The notes under the pieces were generated by a model that was not told where the DNA came from, did not search any database, and worked only from the letters and a program-made list of their open reading frames with translations. Positions 8,999-17,858 of a stretch of 64,000 bases of DNA are shown here, piece by piece. This DNA comes from Nostoc sp. PCC 7524. Its GTDB lineage: Bacteria > Cyanobacteriota > Cyanobacteriia > Cyanobacteriales > Nostocaceae. How positions within the stretch are numbered: the first letter of the stretch is position 1; every line of letters starts with the position of its first letter. The translations under genes and the position numbers were made by a program. The stretch lies in assembly GCF_000316645.1 (NCBI RefSeq), contig NC_019684.1:744001-808000 (forward strand), in the 5' to 3' direction.

Positions 8999-10408
8999 CT
9001 AACTTCCCTCTTTGACAAAGACTAACGGAATCAAAGCCACTAGGCGCAACATCCCAGACAGCGCAAACAGTCCCAATAAACCGCCGTGTTGAGCAAATTG
9101 GGCGATGAAGCTACCGATAGTTGTGCCTAAAGCACCACTAAAGCCAGCCACAGCCGAAGCGATCGCAAAATAAAGTGACTGGTTTTTTATTGGGGCAATT
9201 TCTAACTGCATATTGTTGTTACATAAGTCAATAGCTGCCCAACTACCACCAGTTAAAATATGTAACAGTGGCAACCATAACCACAAGCCAAAGTTATTAA
9301 TATTTATCCCTAGCCATAAAAATGGTGTGACTGCTACCAAAACACCAATAAAGATTAAAATCAAACGATTGCCAATCTTATCTGCTAACTTGCCCCAAAA
9401 CATCATCATCAGCAAATTAGCTCCCGCCTGCAAACTGGCATAAAGCGTTACCCAACTCACATCTAAATGCAGCGTATCCAGCATATAGAGGTTAAAAAAA
9501 GGGGCGCTGAGATTTACTGCTAGCATCCACAAGGCAGAATAAAACAGAAACATCAAAAAGTTAGAGTTTTTCCAAATGCTGCTGGTAACATCTGCCTCTG
9601 GAAATATGGTTTTGGGTAAGGATTCAACTGTATTGCTAGGTTCGGCTTGCTGGCGAGGATACTGAACAATGGCATTTTGTGCTTGCGGATTAATATCTAC
9701 TTTAAAATACTGACACCCTAAGCTTAGAATCCCAAAGACGATACTCACCAACAGCACTACACCATAACCTTGGAGAGTACCCCCGTACCAATGGGAAATC
9801 AATAAACCCCCTAAAGGTACACACACCAAATTAGTCAGACTAGCCGCACTATTACGTATGCCAAAATATCGGCCTCGTAATCGTCGGGGAACAATCATTG
9901 CCAGCCAACTTAACCAAGATGCACTTCCCAATCCCCCTAACAGGTGGGTAAATAAGACAATTAACAAAGTCAAGATTTCTAATTCTTGGGAATTTACCCA
10001 TCCCCAACTAAAACCCCCAACCCCAATTAATAAAATCAGCCACAGTAGCCGAGCAGTACCAAACGTCCACAGAGAATAGTAAAAGCGGCTGGTATTGCGT
10101 TCAGACAAGTAAGCACCCAAAGGCTGAACCAGATTTACCAGCATCGGGATTGAAGACATCATCCCAAACACTACCGGACTAGCATCTAACTCTACTAAGA
10201 AATTACTCAGCAAAATGCCACCAGTCGCCAGAGAGAAAATTGCGGCGAACACTGCATCTACAGTTGAGGCTTTTAAACTGGTGCGAATCGCATTCTTAGG
10301 AAATCGGGTGCTAGATTTGGAAGTAGGAGCGACTGTAATTTGGGGTTGAGGAATCTGGGGAAGTTCCAGAATTAGAGGAGAAGTTGTTTCAACCGGAACC
10401 GAATCCAT
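8999..10408 (-). CDS. Major facilitator superfamily transporter
   Basis: A 469-residue polytopic membrane protein with a Pro/Thr-rich cytosolic N-terminus (about 45 residues) and about 12 hydrophobic segments. The loop after the second segment (PLGAYLSERNTSRF) and the MIVPRRLRGRYFGIRN stretch correspond to the conserved MFS inter-helix loops, and GKLADKIGNRLIL is the matching motif at the start of the second half. The closest type by eye is the multidrug/sugar MFS group widespread in cyanobacteria; substrate not predictable. Converges with accD. Confidence 0.88.
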   Translation of the reverse strand: MDSVPVETTSPLILELPQIPQPQITVAPTSKSSTRFPKNAIRTSLKASTVDAVFAAIFSLATGGILLSNFLVELDASPVVFGMMSSIPMLVNLVQPLGAYLSERNTSRFYYSLWTFGTARLLWLILLIGVGGFSWGWVNSQELEILTLLIVLFTHLLGGLGSASWLSWLAMIVPRRLRGRYFGIRNSAASLTNLVCVPLGGLLISHWYGGTLQGYGVVLLVSIVFGILSLGCQYFKVDINPQAQNAIVQYPRQQAEPSNTVESLPKTIFPEADVTSSIWKNSNFLMFLFYSALWMLAVNLSAPFFNLYMLDTLHLDVSWVTLYASLQAGANLLMMMFWGKLADKIGNRLILIFIGVLVAVTPFLWLGININNFGLWLWLPLLHILTGGSWAAIDLCNNNMQLEIAPIKNQSLYFAIASAVAGFSGALGTTIGSFIAQFAQHGGLLGLFALSGMLRLVALIPLVFVKEGS

Positions 10409-10569
10409 AGACAGTATTTATTAGGTAACGCACCCTGGTATGAGTTAATTGCTTGAGTGACTCAGTTTACACTCAAAAGCTTTGGTGATAATTCTTCGAT
10501 ATTTTACCTTGCAGTTCGCAACAAAACTTCAGAAGAATTAAATATCAGTCCGTAGTTACAGAAGTTGTT

Positions 10570-11820
10570 ATGAGAAGAAACTGGTTGCGCTTTTTGGGAA
10601 TAGCGATCGCGATCGCTGTTATTATAATTAGTCTGCATAGTCTACAAATCCAAAGTTCTCAACCAACCTCAGTCACAGTGAAACTCAGTGGCTGGGGAGG
10701 TTCACCAGTAGAGCAAAAATTATTAAAACAAGTTCTGCAAGACTTTGAAGCCCAACATCCCCACATCAAAGTCAAATATGAGGTAATTTCTGACCAATAT
10801 ATGGATGTAATGAAAACTCGCTTGATTGGTGAAGCTGCGCCAGATGTGTTTTATCTGGATGCGCTGGAGGCTCCTTTCTTGATGAGTCAGAATGTCCTAG
10901 AACCCCTAGAGAATTACATCACCCCAGAATTTGACTTAGCCGACTTTGAACCTAACTTATTAAACACCTTTAAGTATCAAAATCATATCTACGGTTTGCC
11001 TAAAGATTACTCCACCTTGGCATTGTTCTATAACAAAAAAGCCTTCGCGGCGGTTGGGTTGGACACTCCGCCCACTACATGGAATGAACTACGCAGCTAT
11101 TCAAAACAGTTAACAGGAAAACTCAACAGATATGGCTTTGGCGAGATGCCAGAATTAGCACGTCAGATGTATAAAATCAGAGCCTTTGGTGGACAAGTCG
11201 TTGACTCTAATGGTTATGCTACGTTTGCAAGTCAGCAAGCTGTGCAGGGATTACAGTTAGTTATCGACCAATATCGTCAAGATCGTTCCTCAGCCCAAAA
11301 ATCTGATGTGGGAACAAACTCAGGTAGTGAAATGTTTGGACAGGGTAAGGTAGCAATGGTTATTGAAGGTAATTGGACAATTCCCTATCTGCAAGAAACC
11401 TTTCCTAAACTGGAGTTTGCTACAGCAGAAGTACCAAGTATTAATAATCAGCAAGGCACAATGGTTTTTACCGTTGCCTACGTGATGAGCCAGCAGTCCA
11501 AACATAAACCCGAAGCTTGGGAATTGATTTCTTATCTCACAGGTAAAGCCGGAATGCAGAAATGGACTGGTACAGGATTTGCTTTACCAACACGCAAATC
11601 AGTAGCCCAGCAGTTAGGATATGACCAGGATGTGTTGCGATCGCCTTTAGTGGCTGGTGTTAATTATGCTACACCTTTACAAGTTGGTAAGTATCCATCT
11701 GCCATTGTCAATAATTTTGATAACCAGTTTATCAGTGCTTTATTAGGGCAGCAGCCATTACAGCAGGCAATGTTACGGGCGCAGAATGAAGCTAATCAGC
11801 AGATTAAAGCTATGCAGTAG
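10570..11820 (+). CDS. ABC sugar transporter, extracellular solute-binding protein (family 1)
   Basis: A 416-residue substrate-binding protein with an N-terminal signal-anchor (RFLGIAIAIAVIIISLHSL) and no lipobox. The fold landmarks of family 1 sugar-binding proteins are present: SGWGGSPVEQKLLKQVLQDFE near the N-terminus, the LPKDYSTLALFYNKKAF hinge, and FGQGKVAMVIEGNW in the second lobe. It would capture an oligosaccharide or similar for an ABC importer. A MalF-type permease gene of the right kind lies 5 kb downstream at 16870; no ATPase or second permease is seen in the window. Confidence 0.9.
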   Translation: MRRNWLRFLGIAIAIAVIIISLHSLQIQSSQPTSVTVKLSGWGGSPVEQKLLKQVLQDFEAQHPHIKVKYEVISDQYMDVMKTRLIGEAAPDVFYLDALEAPFLMSQNVLEPLENYITPEFDLADFEPNLLNTFKYQNHIYGLPKDYSTLALFYNKKAFAAVGLDTPPTTWNELRSYSKQLTGKLNRYGFGEMPELARQMYKIRAFGGQVVDSNGYATFASQQAVQGLQLVIDQYRQDRSSAQKSDVGTNSGSEMFGQGKVAMVIEGNWTIPYLQETFPKLEFATAEVPSINNQQGTMVFTVAYVMSQQSKHKPEAWELISYLTGKAGMQKWTGTGFALPTRKSVAQQLGYDQDVLRSPLVAGVNYATPLQVGKYPSAIVNNFDNQFISALLGQQPLQQAMLRAQNEANQQIKAMQ

Positions 11821-11923
11821 ACTTGTCAGGCAGTCACTCTCACAGCCAAGCATGAGGACTTCCGCGTTACGTTAACTATTGATACTTGTATAAATTCCAG
11901 CAAATTCGCCAGATTCTAGTATA

Positions 11924-11946
11924 AAAATGATTATGATAACCATTTT
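11924..11946. promoter_or_regulatory. Zur/Fur-like operator palindrome upstream of the CDF transporter gene
   Basis: A 23-base palindrome reading AAAATGATTATGATAACCATTTT is centred on 11935, with matched arms apart from two A/G-type mismatches (AAAATGRTTAT). The layout (7-1-7, TGATTAT-G-ATAACCA) resembles the cyanobacterial Zur and Fur boxes. It lies about 110-130 bases before the cation-efflux gene. Identity of the regulator is inference. Confidence 0.5.
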
Positions 11947-12057
11947 TATCTGTGGTAAACACGGAATTTTTACCTGATATTAAACATTATTTAGAGAATT
12001 ATTAACTTTGGATCTGATAGATTTTTGCAGGAATGTACAGGTATTCAGGTATTGAGA

Positions 12058-12855
12058 ATGGTGCTGTCAGCACAAAGGCATCCAATAGAACGCTCAAAAT
12101 TTGAGTTAACCTCCATTAGAGGGTTAGGTGCAAAGCCTACAACCCCTATTCAGCAGAAGTTTCAGGCTTTGTGGACTGCATTAATTCTACTGAGCATCTT
12201 TTTTTGTGTGGAACTCAGCGCAGGTATTTGGAGCCATAGCTTATCTCTTTTAGCCGATGCTGAACACATTCTTTCAGATGTAGCAGCGTTAGGTCTAGCA
12301 CTGATAGCAGCTTGGTTATCTCAATCCATATCCCAGAAAACCATCCTGGGGCGCTATCGATTGGAAGTCCTGGCAGCCTTGATTAATGGCATCAGTCTAG
12401 CTGCTGTTGCTGGCTGGATTATTAAAGAAGCTTTGGTGCGCTTGCAATCTCCTACCAATGAGATACTTGGTGCGCCAATGTTAGCAACTGCCCTGATTGG
12501 TCTAGCTGTTAACGCTTTTAATGCCAAGTGTTTACATAAATGTAGTCATCATGACCTCAATATGAGAGGTGCTTTGCTGCATTTGTTAGCAGATGTAGCC
12601 AGTTCAGTAGGAGCAGTCTTAGCAGCGATCGCAGTTATCTGGCTAAATTGGACTTGGGCTGATGGTGTCATCAGTTTAATTGTGGCAGTGCTGATAGCTA
12701 CATTTGCGGCTTATTTAGTGATTCAAAGTGTACAGTGTTTGCGCGGTCAGATTACGGATGTGACTTGCATTTGTGATCTGAAAGCTGAAGATTGTAGCGA
12801 GCGCCAGCAAGCAGAAAAGCTATTATTTCCGACTTTAGAGGAGCTTGTGCAATGA
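12058..12855 (+). CDS. Cation diffusion facilitator (Zn/Co-type) transporter with short C-terminus
   Basis: A CDF-family membrane transporter of about 265 residues, six predicted membrane segments. The metal-site motifs HxxxD appear in segment II (DAEHILSD) and segment V (HLLAD), the pattern of zinc-transporting CDFs. I prefer the ATG at 12058; a TTG start at 12025 would add 11 residues. Unlike typical CDFs it lacks the ~80-residue cytosolic C-terminal domain, ending about 40 residues after the last segment in a Cys-bearing tail (CICDLKAEDC). It overlaps the next gene by 4 bases (ATGA). A Zur/Fur-like palindrome upstream suggests metal control. Confidence 0.88.
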   Translation: MVLSAQRHPIERSKFELTSIRGLGAKPTTPIQQKFQALWTALILLSIFFCVELSAGIWSHSLSLLADAEHILSDVAALGLALIAAWLSQSISQKTILGRYRLEVLAALINGISLAAVAGWIIKEALVRLQSPTNEILGAPMLATALIGLAVNAFNAKCLHKCSHHDLNMRGALLHLLADVASSVGAVLAAIAVIWLNWTWADGVISLIVAVLIATFAAYLVIQSVQCLRGQITDVTCICDLKAEDCSERQQAEKLLFPTLEELVQ

Positions 12856-13058
12856 TTTCATTACTAAAACGCCATCGGCGTTTATTAGCTGGTTTCGTCT
12901 CCGGTTTGGTAGTGGCAATTGTATTTTCCTTCGTCACACCAGATCAACAACCAACTATAGCCTCGATCCAAATTCCTACTCAGGTTGCTATTAAACCTGT
13001 AATCGTTGGTCATCCAGACTCTTACTATAGTCACCAAGAACCCAACTTCTACCAATAA
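12852..13058 (+). CDS. Small single-pass membrane or exported protein, translationally coupled to the CDF gene
   Basis: A 68-residue protein whose ATG overlaps the transporter's stop (ATGA). The N-terminus is basic (KRHRR) followed by a hydrophobic segment (about residues 12-28, LAGFVSGLVVAIVFSFV), then a polar, Pro-rich tail of 40 residues. No known family recognised. The first 19 residues resemble the N-terminus of the alkaline phosphatase encoded next (MIS-L---RR-LA----GL shared). Could be a transporter accessory peptide or an exported peptide. Confidence 0.6.
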   Translation: MISLLKRHRRLLAGFVSGLVVAIVFSFVTPDQQPTIASIQIPTQVAIKPVIVGHPDSYYSHQEPNFYQ

Positions 13059-13186
13059 ATCATCAAAATACCAATTATCTTAGGGCATTGGGCATGGGAT
13101 TTTTCTCCCCCTGCCTCCCCACTCCCTACTCCCCACTCCCACAAATTGGTATTGCACTCATTCAATTAAATCCAAGGCATACTGCA

Positions 13187-15145
13187 ATGATTTCATATTT
13201 GGAAAAGTTCAGGCGAGTGCTAGCATTTGCCATGACTGGCCTTTTTTGTGCCATTTTGTTGGTATTGGGCAATCCTGGCATTGAATCTGCCCTCGCTGCT
13301 GGTAATGGCATTAACGTCATCATCATGATTGGTGATGGTATGGGTTGGGAAATGGCACGAGCCGCAGCTTTGGCTAAAGGCGCACCTTTTTACACCAGTG
13401 GTAAAGGTTCTGGACTAAGCTTTCAAAAACTTACTGGTTATGGACTGGTGACAACTTACGGCACAACTGTACAAGGCAGTACACCAGCTAATCCAACTAA
13501 TCAGACACACTCCACAGGTAACTCTGCGTTAGATGGGTCTAATTCTTTCACCGGTTTGAGTAATGTTCGTCCTGGTTTTGCGTTCCAACCTACTCCTTTT
13601 AACCCAGGCGATCGCGCTGATGGCAATAGCCAAAAACCCGGTAACTTAGTAGGTTATGACCCCACTCAAGGTGGGCCTGCTCCTTGGATTCCTCTATCTC
13701 CTGCTAATCCTGGTAGCTACAACAAAGAGTACATCAAATACAGCTATCCCGACTCTGCTAACACCGCTACAACGTTGTATACAGGTGTCAAGAGCTACAA
13801 CAACGCTATGGGGGTAGATGTATACGAGAAGAAATTGAAAACCGTCCTGGAAATTGCTAAAGAACAAGGCAAAGCTACAGGATTAGTCACATCCGTACCT
13901 ATTAGCCACGCTACACCATCTGCGGCTTCTTCTTATGTTAATCGTCGTAGCAAATACGACAGTGTTTATGACCCGAATAAAACTAACCAAGACAGCATCC
14001 TACAGCAGACATTGCTAGAATTTCAGCCCAATGTGTTGTTAGGTGGTGGTCATCCTCTAGATATGCAAAATAGAGACAGCACAGGCCCAGCCTATAACTA
14101 TACCTTCATCACTCAGGACACCTACGAACACTTAAAAGATAACCCCAATCCAGCATCCAACCGTTACGGTTACACTTTCTTAGAACGCGGCCCAAATGCT
14201 ACTCAAACCTTATTAAACACAGCCGCTAACATTGACCCCAATCAGGGCGGTAAACTTTTTGGTCTATATGGCGCGCGGGGACAAAATGGTAACTTACCTA
14301 CCAGTTCCTCTAAGGGGGACTACAGCACGACAGGTTTAGACAACTTCTCTGTCTATAGCACCGTAATTAGAAGCGGAACACCAGCTACCTGCCCATCCGG
14401 TAAGATCATTCCCGGTTCTATCAGTGAGTGTGTTCCCGTTCTGGATGCTAACGGCAACCCAGTGACTGGCCCTAACCCCGATACAGTCCGTCCTCTATCT
14501 CCTGGTGAAACTGAGGCTAGTTTTGTTGCCAGAGAAGTCAACGAAAACCCCACCTTGGTTGATTTAACCAAGGCTGCTCTCAATGTTTTAGGTAAAGACA
14601 AAGACGGCTTCTGGCTCATGGTGGAAGGTGGCGATATCGATTGGGCAGCCCATGACGACAACATGGATAACCTCATAGGTACAATGAATGACTTCGACAA
14701 GGCAGTTGAAGAAGTCATCAGTTGGATTAACAAAAATGGTGGCTGGAGCAAGAACTTACTCTTAGTGACTGCTGACCATGACCACTATCTCACCCTCAAT
14801 AATGACTTCGTATCGAAGTTGAGTCCCAATGCTAATCCCAACTTGGCTAGAGGGTTAAAATACAACGCCAAAGAGATTACCTACAACAAACACAACCCTC
14901 AAGATGCTGGTCACTTCTGGGGTTCTGATCCTACTCAAAAGTACCTCTGGGGAAGCCACACTAACCGTCCTGTACCCGTTTATTTCCAAGGTGCTTACTC
15001 TTCCGTCCTGACTCGATACTTGGGTCAGAAAGTCCAGTTTACAGATAGCTCCGGGACTTATACCGCGCCAGGGATTCGCGGTTTGCTTGATCAAAGCCAC
15101 ATCTTCCAAGCCATGAAAGCTGCTCTCACAACCCCAGCATCGTAA
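13187..15145 (+). CDS. phoA: Alkaline phosphatase, exported
   Basis: A 652-residue exported phosphomonoesterase of the alkaline phosphatase superfamily. I use the ATG at 13187, which gives a clean signal peptide (KFRR then hydrophobic core, cleavage near ALAAG at about residue 38); the frame continues upstream only through repeat DNA. Metal ligand Asp50 lies in IGDGMGW, the nucleophile Ser190 in PDSANTATT, and later ligands in EGGDIDWAAHDDN, TADHDHY and the final GSHTNRPVPVY. It releases phosphate from organic esters in the periplasm or outside and needs zinc. Length exceeds E. coli PhoA (~470) because of insertions. No Pho-box direct repeats were found upstream. Confidence 0.93.
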   Translation: MISYLEKFRRVLAFAMTGLFCAILLVLGNPGIESALAAGNGINVIIMIGDGMGWEMARAAALAKGAPFYTSGKGSGLSFQKLTGYGLVTTYGTTVQGSTPANPTNQTHSTGNSALDGSNSFTGLSNVRPGFAFQPTPFNPGDRADGNSQKPGNLVGYDPTQGGPAPWIPLSPANPGSYNKEYIKYSYPDSANTATTLYTGVKSYNNAMGVDVYEKKLKTVLEIAKEQGKATGLVTSVPISHATPSAASSYVNRRSKYDSVYDPNKTNQDSILQQTLLEFQPNVLLGGGHPLDMQNRDSTGPAYNYTFITQDTYEHLKDNPNPASNRYGYTFLERGPNATQTLLNTAANIDPNQGGKLFGLYGARGQNGNLPTSSSKGDYSTTGLDNFSVYSTVIRSGTPATCPSGKIIPGSISECVPVLDANGNPVTGPNPDTVRPLSPGETEASFVAREVNENPTLVDLTKAALNVLGKDKDGFWLMVEGGDIDWAAHDDNMDNLIGTMNDFDKAVEEVISWINKNGGWSKNLLLVTADHDHYLTLNNDFVSKLSPNANPNLARGLKYNAKEITYNKHNPQDAGHFWGSDPTQKYLWGSHTNRPVPVYFQGAYSSVLTRYLGQKVQFTDSSGTYTAPGIRGLLDQSHIFQAMKAALTTPAS

Positions 15146-15193
15146 TTAAAACTCACTCGCAACTCAGCACTGATTCTTTTACTAAGAGAAACA

Positions 15194-15667
15194 ATGATTG
15201 ACTCCATCTTCAAAAAGCTAGCAATTGCCACAGCCGGAACTACCCTCATGTTCACCTTGGGGGAAGTTATGCCTGCCCAAGCAGCCAACATCTCTTATAA
15301 CTTCTCGAATGCTGATCAAACTCTCACTGGCTATTTTTCCTTTGATCAAACTGCTGCTGCTGATCAATTAGTAGAGGTTGCCGAAGGTTTAAAGATTGTT
15401 GCTAATTACAACGGTCAAATATTTACCGAAGCCGATGATCCACTAGCAACAGTTTGGACTGACTTTTTAGGGCAAATTCCTACTGGACAAGGATTGGGCT
15501 TGCAATATGTAGTCCCAGATCAGTTTTTTGTATTTGGTGATACCTATCTGAATGCTGATGCAACTGAAAGTCAATCTGTAAATTACAGTCGTGTTCCCGA
15601 ACCAGGCTCAATGCTGGGGTTATCGATTGTGGGATTGGGTTTATTTTTGGGTAGGAAGAAACAATAA
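15194..15667 (+). CDS. PEP-CTERM sorted exported protein
   Basis: A 157-residue secreted protein with an N-terminal signal peptide (cleavage near PAQAA, residue 32) and a classic PEP-CTERM tail: VPEPGSM, a hydrophobic helix (LGLSIVGLGLFLG), then RKKQ. This is the recognition signal for exosortase-type anchoring and processing. The middle is beta-rich (YNFSNADQTLTGYFSFDQ) with no recognised catalytic motif. It begins 48 bases after the alkaline phosphatase stop on the same strand, so co-transcription is plausible. Confidence 0.85.
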   Translation: MIDSIFKKLAIATAGTTLMFTLGEVMPAQAANISYNFSNADQTLTGYFSFDQTAAADQLVEVAEGLKIVANYNGQIFTEADDPLATVWTDFLGQIPTGQGLGLQYVVPDQFFVFGDTYLNADATESQSVNYSRVPEPGSMLGLSIVGLGLFLGRKKQ

Positions 15668-15680
15668 ACTAGGATTTGTG

Positions 15681-15738
15681 GTTTGTAGTAAGCACTTTAG
15701 GGCTGAGAATAATCAGGACTAAAGTCCTTACTACAAAC
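15681..15738. repeat. Interspersed inverted repeat (possible terminator)
   Basis: 20-base arms GTTTGTAGTAAG... (15681-15700) and the complementary arm at 15719-15738 pair with one mismatch around an 18-base loop. The arms look like the 'GTAGTAAGGACTTTAGTCC' palindromic repeat scattered through Nostoc-type genomes. It lies between convergent genes and could end transcription of both. Confidence 0.75.
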
Positions 15739-15750
15739 TTTAATTTTTTG

Positions 15751-16698
15751 CTAATAACTAATGACTACCTTGGCAACATTCTTGAGGATATTCATCGGGG
15801 TTTGATGTTTGAGTAGTTCCATTTCTGATTCGTTTTTTACTAGCATTGCACCAGCGAATCCTAATGAGTTAACAGAGATAGATTGGAAATGTTCTTGCGA
15901 TCGCGGTACGATTAACATCCATTCTCTGGTTGCTAGTAAGTTATAAGCACCCGCTTGTCTGTCACCATCAATTGCACCTAAACCTACAGCCCGCAGTAAG
16001 TGGTAATAAATTTCTAAAGTAGCCTTAGCGCCTGTAAATGGAGAATCTGCCCACGTAGGATCTAACTTAGCAAAAGCGTGTATAAATGGTAGTCCGGGTA
16101 TAGTAGCGATCGCATCCTGAAATTTGGCTGAGGCTAAAAGCGGTTCGATGGGTATTTGTGTTCCTGAAGGTGTCAGGGGTAGGGGTACAAGTTGCAAATG
16201 TTTGTGTCGTTGACTTGCGCCTGCATTTTTACCAGCGTTGTAGAATACTAAACCATCAATCCCTGCTAAACACGCCCACATAGCGGCAAAATCTTCTAGG
16301 GTGAGTAAGCTTTCTTGCTCTTCAAAAGCACGGGTGATAATTAATAAGTGATAGTCAACAACATTGAATTTATTCAATATACATACATGAGTCTCTGAGA
16401 TATCTGCTACAAATAAGTCTTGCTCGTAAGGGAGGAAGGGATTAAACTCCTTACCGGTAGCTGTGGTTTGTTTGTCTTGTTGTTTTTTCGCTGTATCTTT
16501 ACGGACAAGGTTAGATAAAATTCGCACCAAAAATTTAACACCATCCTGTTCGACAAATTCAAACTTCGTCGGTATAGATAGCAGCGCACCACATTCTAAA
16601 GCATGGTTAGTCTGTTGTTTAACACTGTCCCATAATGTGCTAGGTTGCAGTAATATATTTTCTTCAGGCATGGTCAAGGATGTTTGCAGTATCGCCAC
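15751..16698 (-). CDS. ATP adenylyltransferase (Ap4A phosphorylase)
   Basis: A 315-residue enzyme of the HIT superfamily, Apa1/Apa2-like, which degrades diadenosine tetraphosphate with phosphate to ADP and ATP. The N-terminal part (LPYEQDLFVADISETHVCILNKF) and the active-site motif ASQRHKHLQLVPLP, giving the HxHxQ of this branch, are clear. The C-terminal domain contains AYNLLATREWMLIVPRS. The first ATG is used; a second in-frame ATG 9 codons later is possible. Stands alone between convergent and divergent neighbours. Confidence 0.92.
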   Translation of the reverse strand: MAILQTSLTMPEENILLQPSTLWDSVKQQTNHALECGALLSIPTKFEFVEQDGVKFLVRILSNLVRKDTAKKQQDKQTTATGKEFNPFLPYEQDLFVADISETHVCILNKFNVVDYHLLIITRAFEEQESLLTLEDFAAMWACLAGIDGLVFYNAGKNAGASQRHKHLQLVPLPLTPSGTQIPIEPLLASAKFQDAIATIPGLPFIHAFAKLDPTWADSPFTGAKATLEIYYHLLRAVGLGAIDGDRQAGAYNLLATREWMLIVPRSQEHFQSISVNSLGFAGAMLVKNESEMELLKHQTPMNILKNVAKVVISY

Positions 16699-16869
16699 TC
16701 ACCAGATTTTAAGGTTAAACGTTGCAAACTTTGACAATTCTTCGACGGGAGCAGGCGATCGCTTGATTTAATGGGTGTAAAATCCCATCCATAAGGAAAT
16801 GGGACGCTTGACCAAATCACTATTTTTCATGTAACACTAATTAGGTTTTTAACTCATAAAAATACTTTT

Positions 16870-17796
16870 ATGAAACAAATAACACCAAAAAATTGGATAC
16901 TACTGAATCAAAAACTGACCCCTTATTTATTTTTACTCCCGGCTTTAACTCTCCTAGGTTTAACAGTATTTTGGCCTGCACTACAAGCATTTTACCTCAG
17001 CTTCACCAGCTATGAAGACATCAGCCAAGCACCGCAATGGATCGGAATGAAAAACTTCCTGCGTTTGTGGCAAGATCAGGTTTTTTGGAAAACTTTAGAA
17101 AACACTTTTATTTATCTTGTCGGTGTAGTACCAATTTTAGTAATGGTTCCTTTAGGGTTAGCAATTTTAGTTAATCAAAAATTGCGAGGAATTACTTGGT
17201 TTCGAGCCGCATACTATACCCCGGTAGTGATTTCTATGGTAGTTGCGGGGATAGCTTGGAAGTGGCTGTATGCAGAAAACGGTTTATTGAATCAATTGCT
17301 AAAAATGCTAGGTCTTTTTCCTGAAGGTATTCCCTGGCTCACCAGTTCCGCTAAAATTTTTGGCATTGTGCCAATTTCTCTAGCCAGTGTGATGGCTGTC
17401 ACCATTTGGAAAGGACTAGGTTATTATATGGTGATTTATTTAGCTGGTTTGCAATCAATTCCGGCTGATGTGTATGAAGCTGCCGCTATTGATGGTTCAG
17501 ATGGGATTCGCAAACATTGGGATATTACAGTACCTTTAATGCAGCCTTACTTAGCTTTAGTAGCAGTAATTTCGGCTATTTCTGCAACTAAAGTATTTGA
17601 AGAAGTTTATATTATGACTCAAGGAGGGCCGCTTAATAGCTCCAAAACTATTGTTTATTATCTCTATGAGCAAGCATTTAGTAACTTGGAAATTACCTAT
17701 GCTTGCAGCATTGGTTTAGTTTTATTTTTGATAATTTTAGGACTATCAGTTTTACGTTTGGTAATTAGCCAACCAGGGGGAGATAGTCTTGTTTAA
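16870..17796 (+). CDS. ABC sugar transporter permease (MalF/UgpA type)
   Basis: A 308-residue inner-membrane permease with six hydrophobic segments. The cytoplasmic EAA loop that docks the ATPase is intact (VYEAAAIDGSDGIRKHWDITVPLMQP region, about residues 197-222). The N-terminal LFLLPALTLLGLTVFWPALQAFYLSF is typical of family 1 sugar permeases. It would pair with a second permease, an ATPase and the binding protein at 10570, but only the binding protein is in this window, so the importer genes are scattered. Confidence 0.92.
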   Translation: MKQITPKNWILLNQKLTPYLFLLPALTLLGLTVFWPALQAFYLSFTSYEDISQAPQWIGMKNFLRLWQDQVFWKTLENTFIYLVGVVPILVMVPLGLAILVNQKLRGITWFRAAYYTPVVISMVVAGIAWKWLYAENGLLNQLLKMLGLFPEGIPWLTSSAKIFGIVPISLASVMAVTIWKGLGYYMVIYLAGLQSIPADVYEAAAIDGSDGIRKHWDITVPLMQPYLALVAVISAISATKVFEEVYIMTQGGPLNSSKTIVYYLYEQAFSNLEITYACSIGLVLFLIILGLSVLRLVISQPGGDSLV

Positions 17797-17858
17797 TTGC
17801 TGATACCAATTTAGCAGTAATTCACTTGAGTCTGTTCCTTCGTTTTCCATTCTTTATT

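Noticed and set aside
8536..9018. 160-residue minus-strand frame over the accD end
   Set aside because: Half is antisense to accD and half is repeat DNA translated as Ser/Pro and Gly/Trp runs.
13050..13186. Pho-box repeats upstream of the alkaline phosphatase
   Set aside because: The region is C-rich interspersed repeat; no spaced CTTAACCT-type direct repeats were found.
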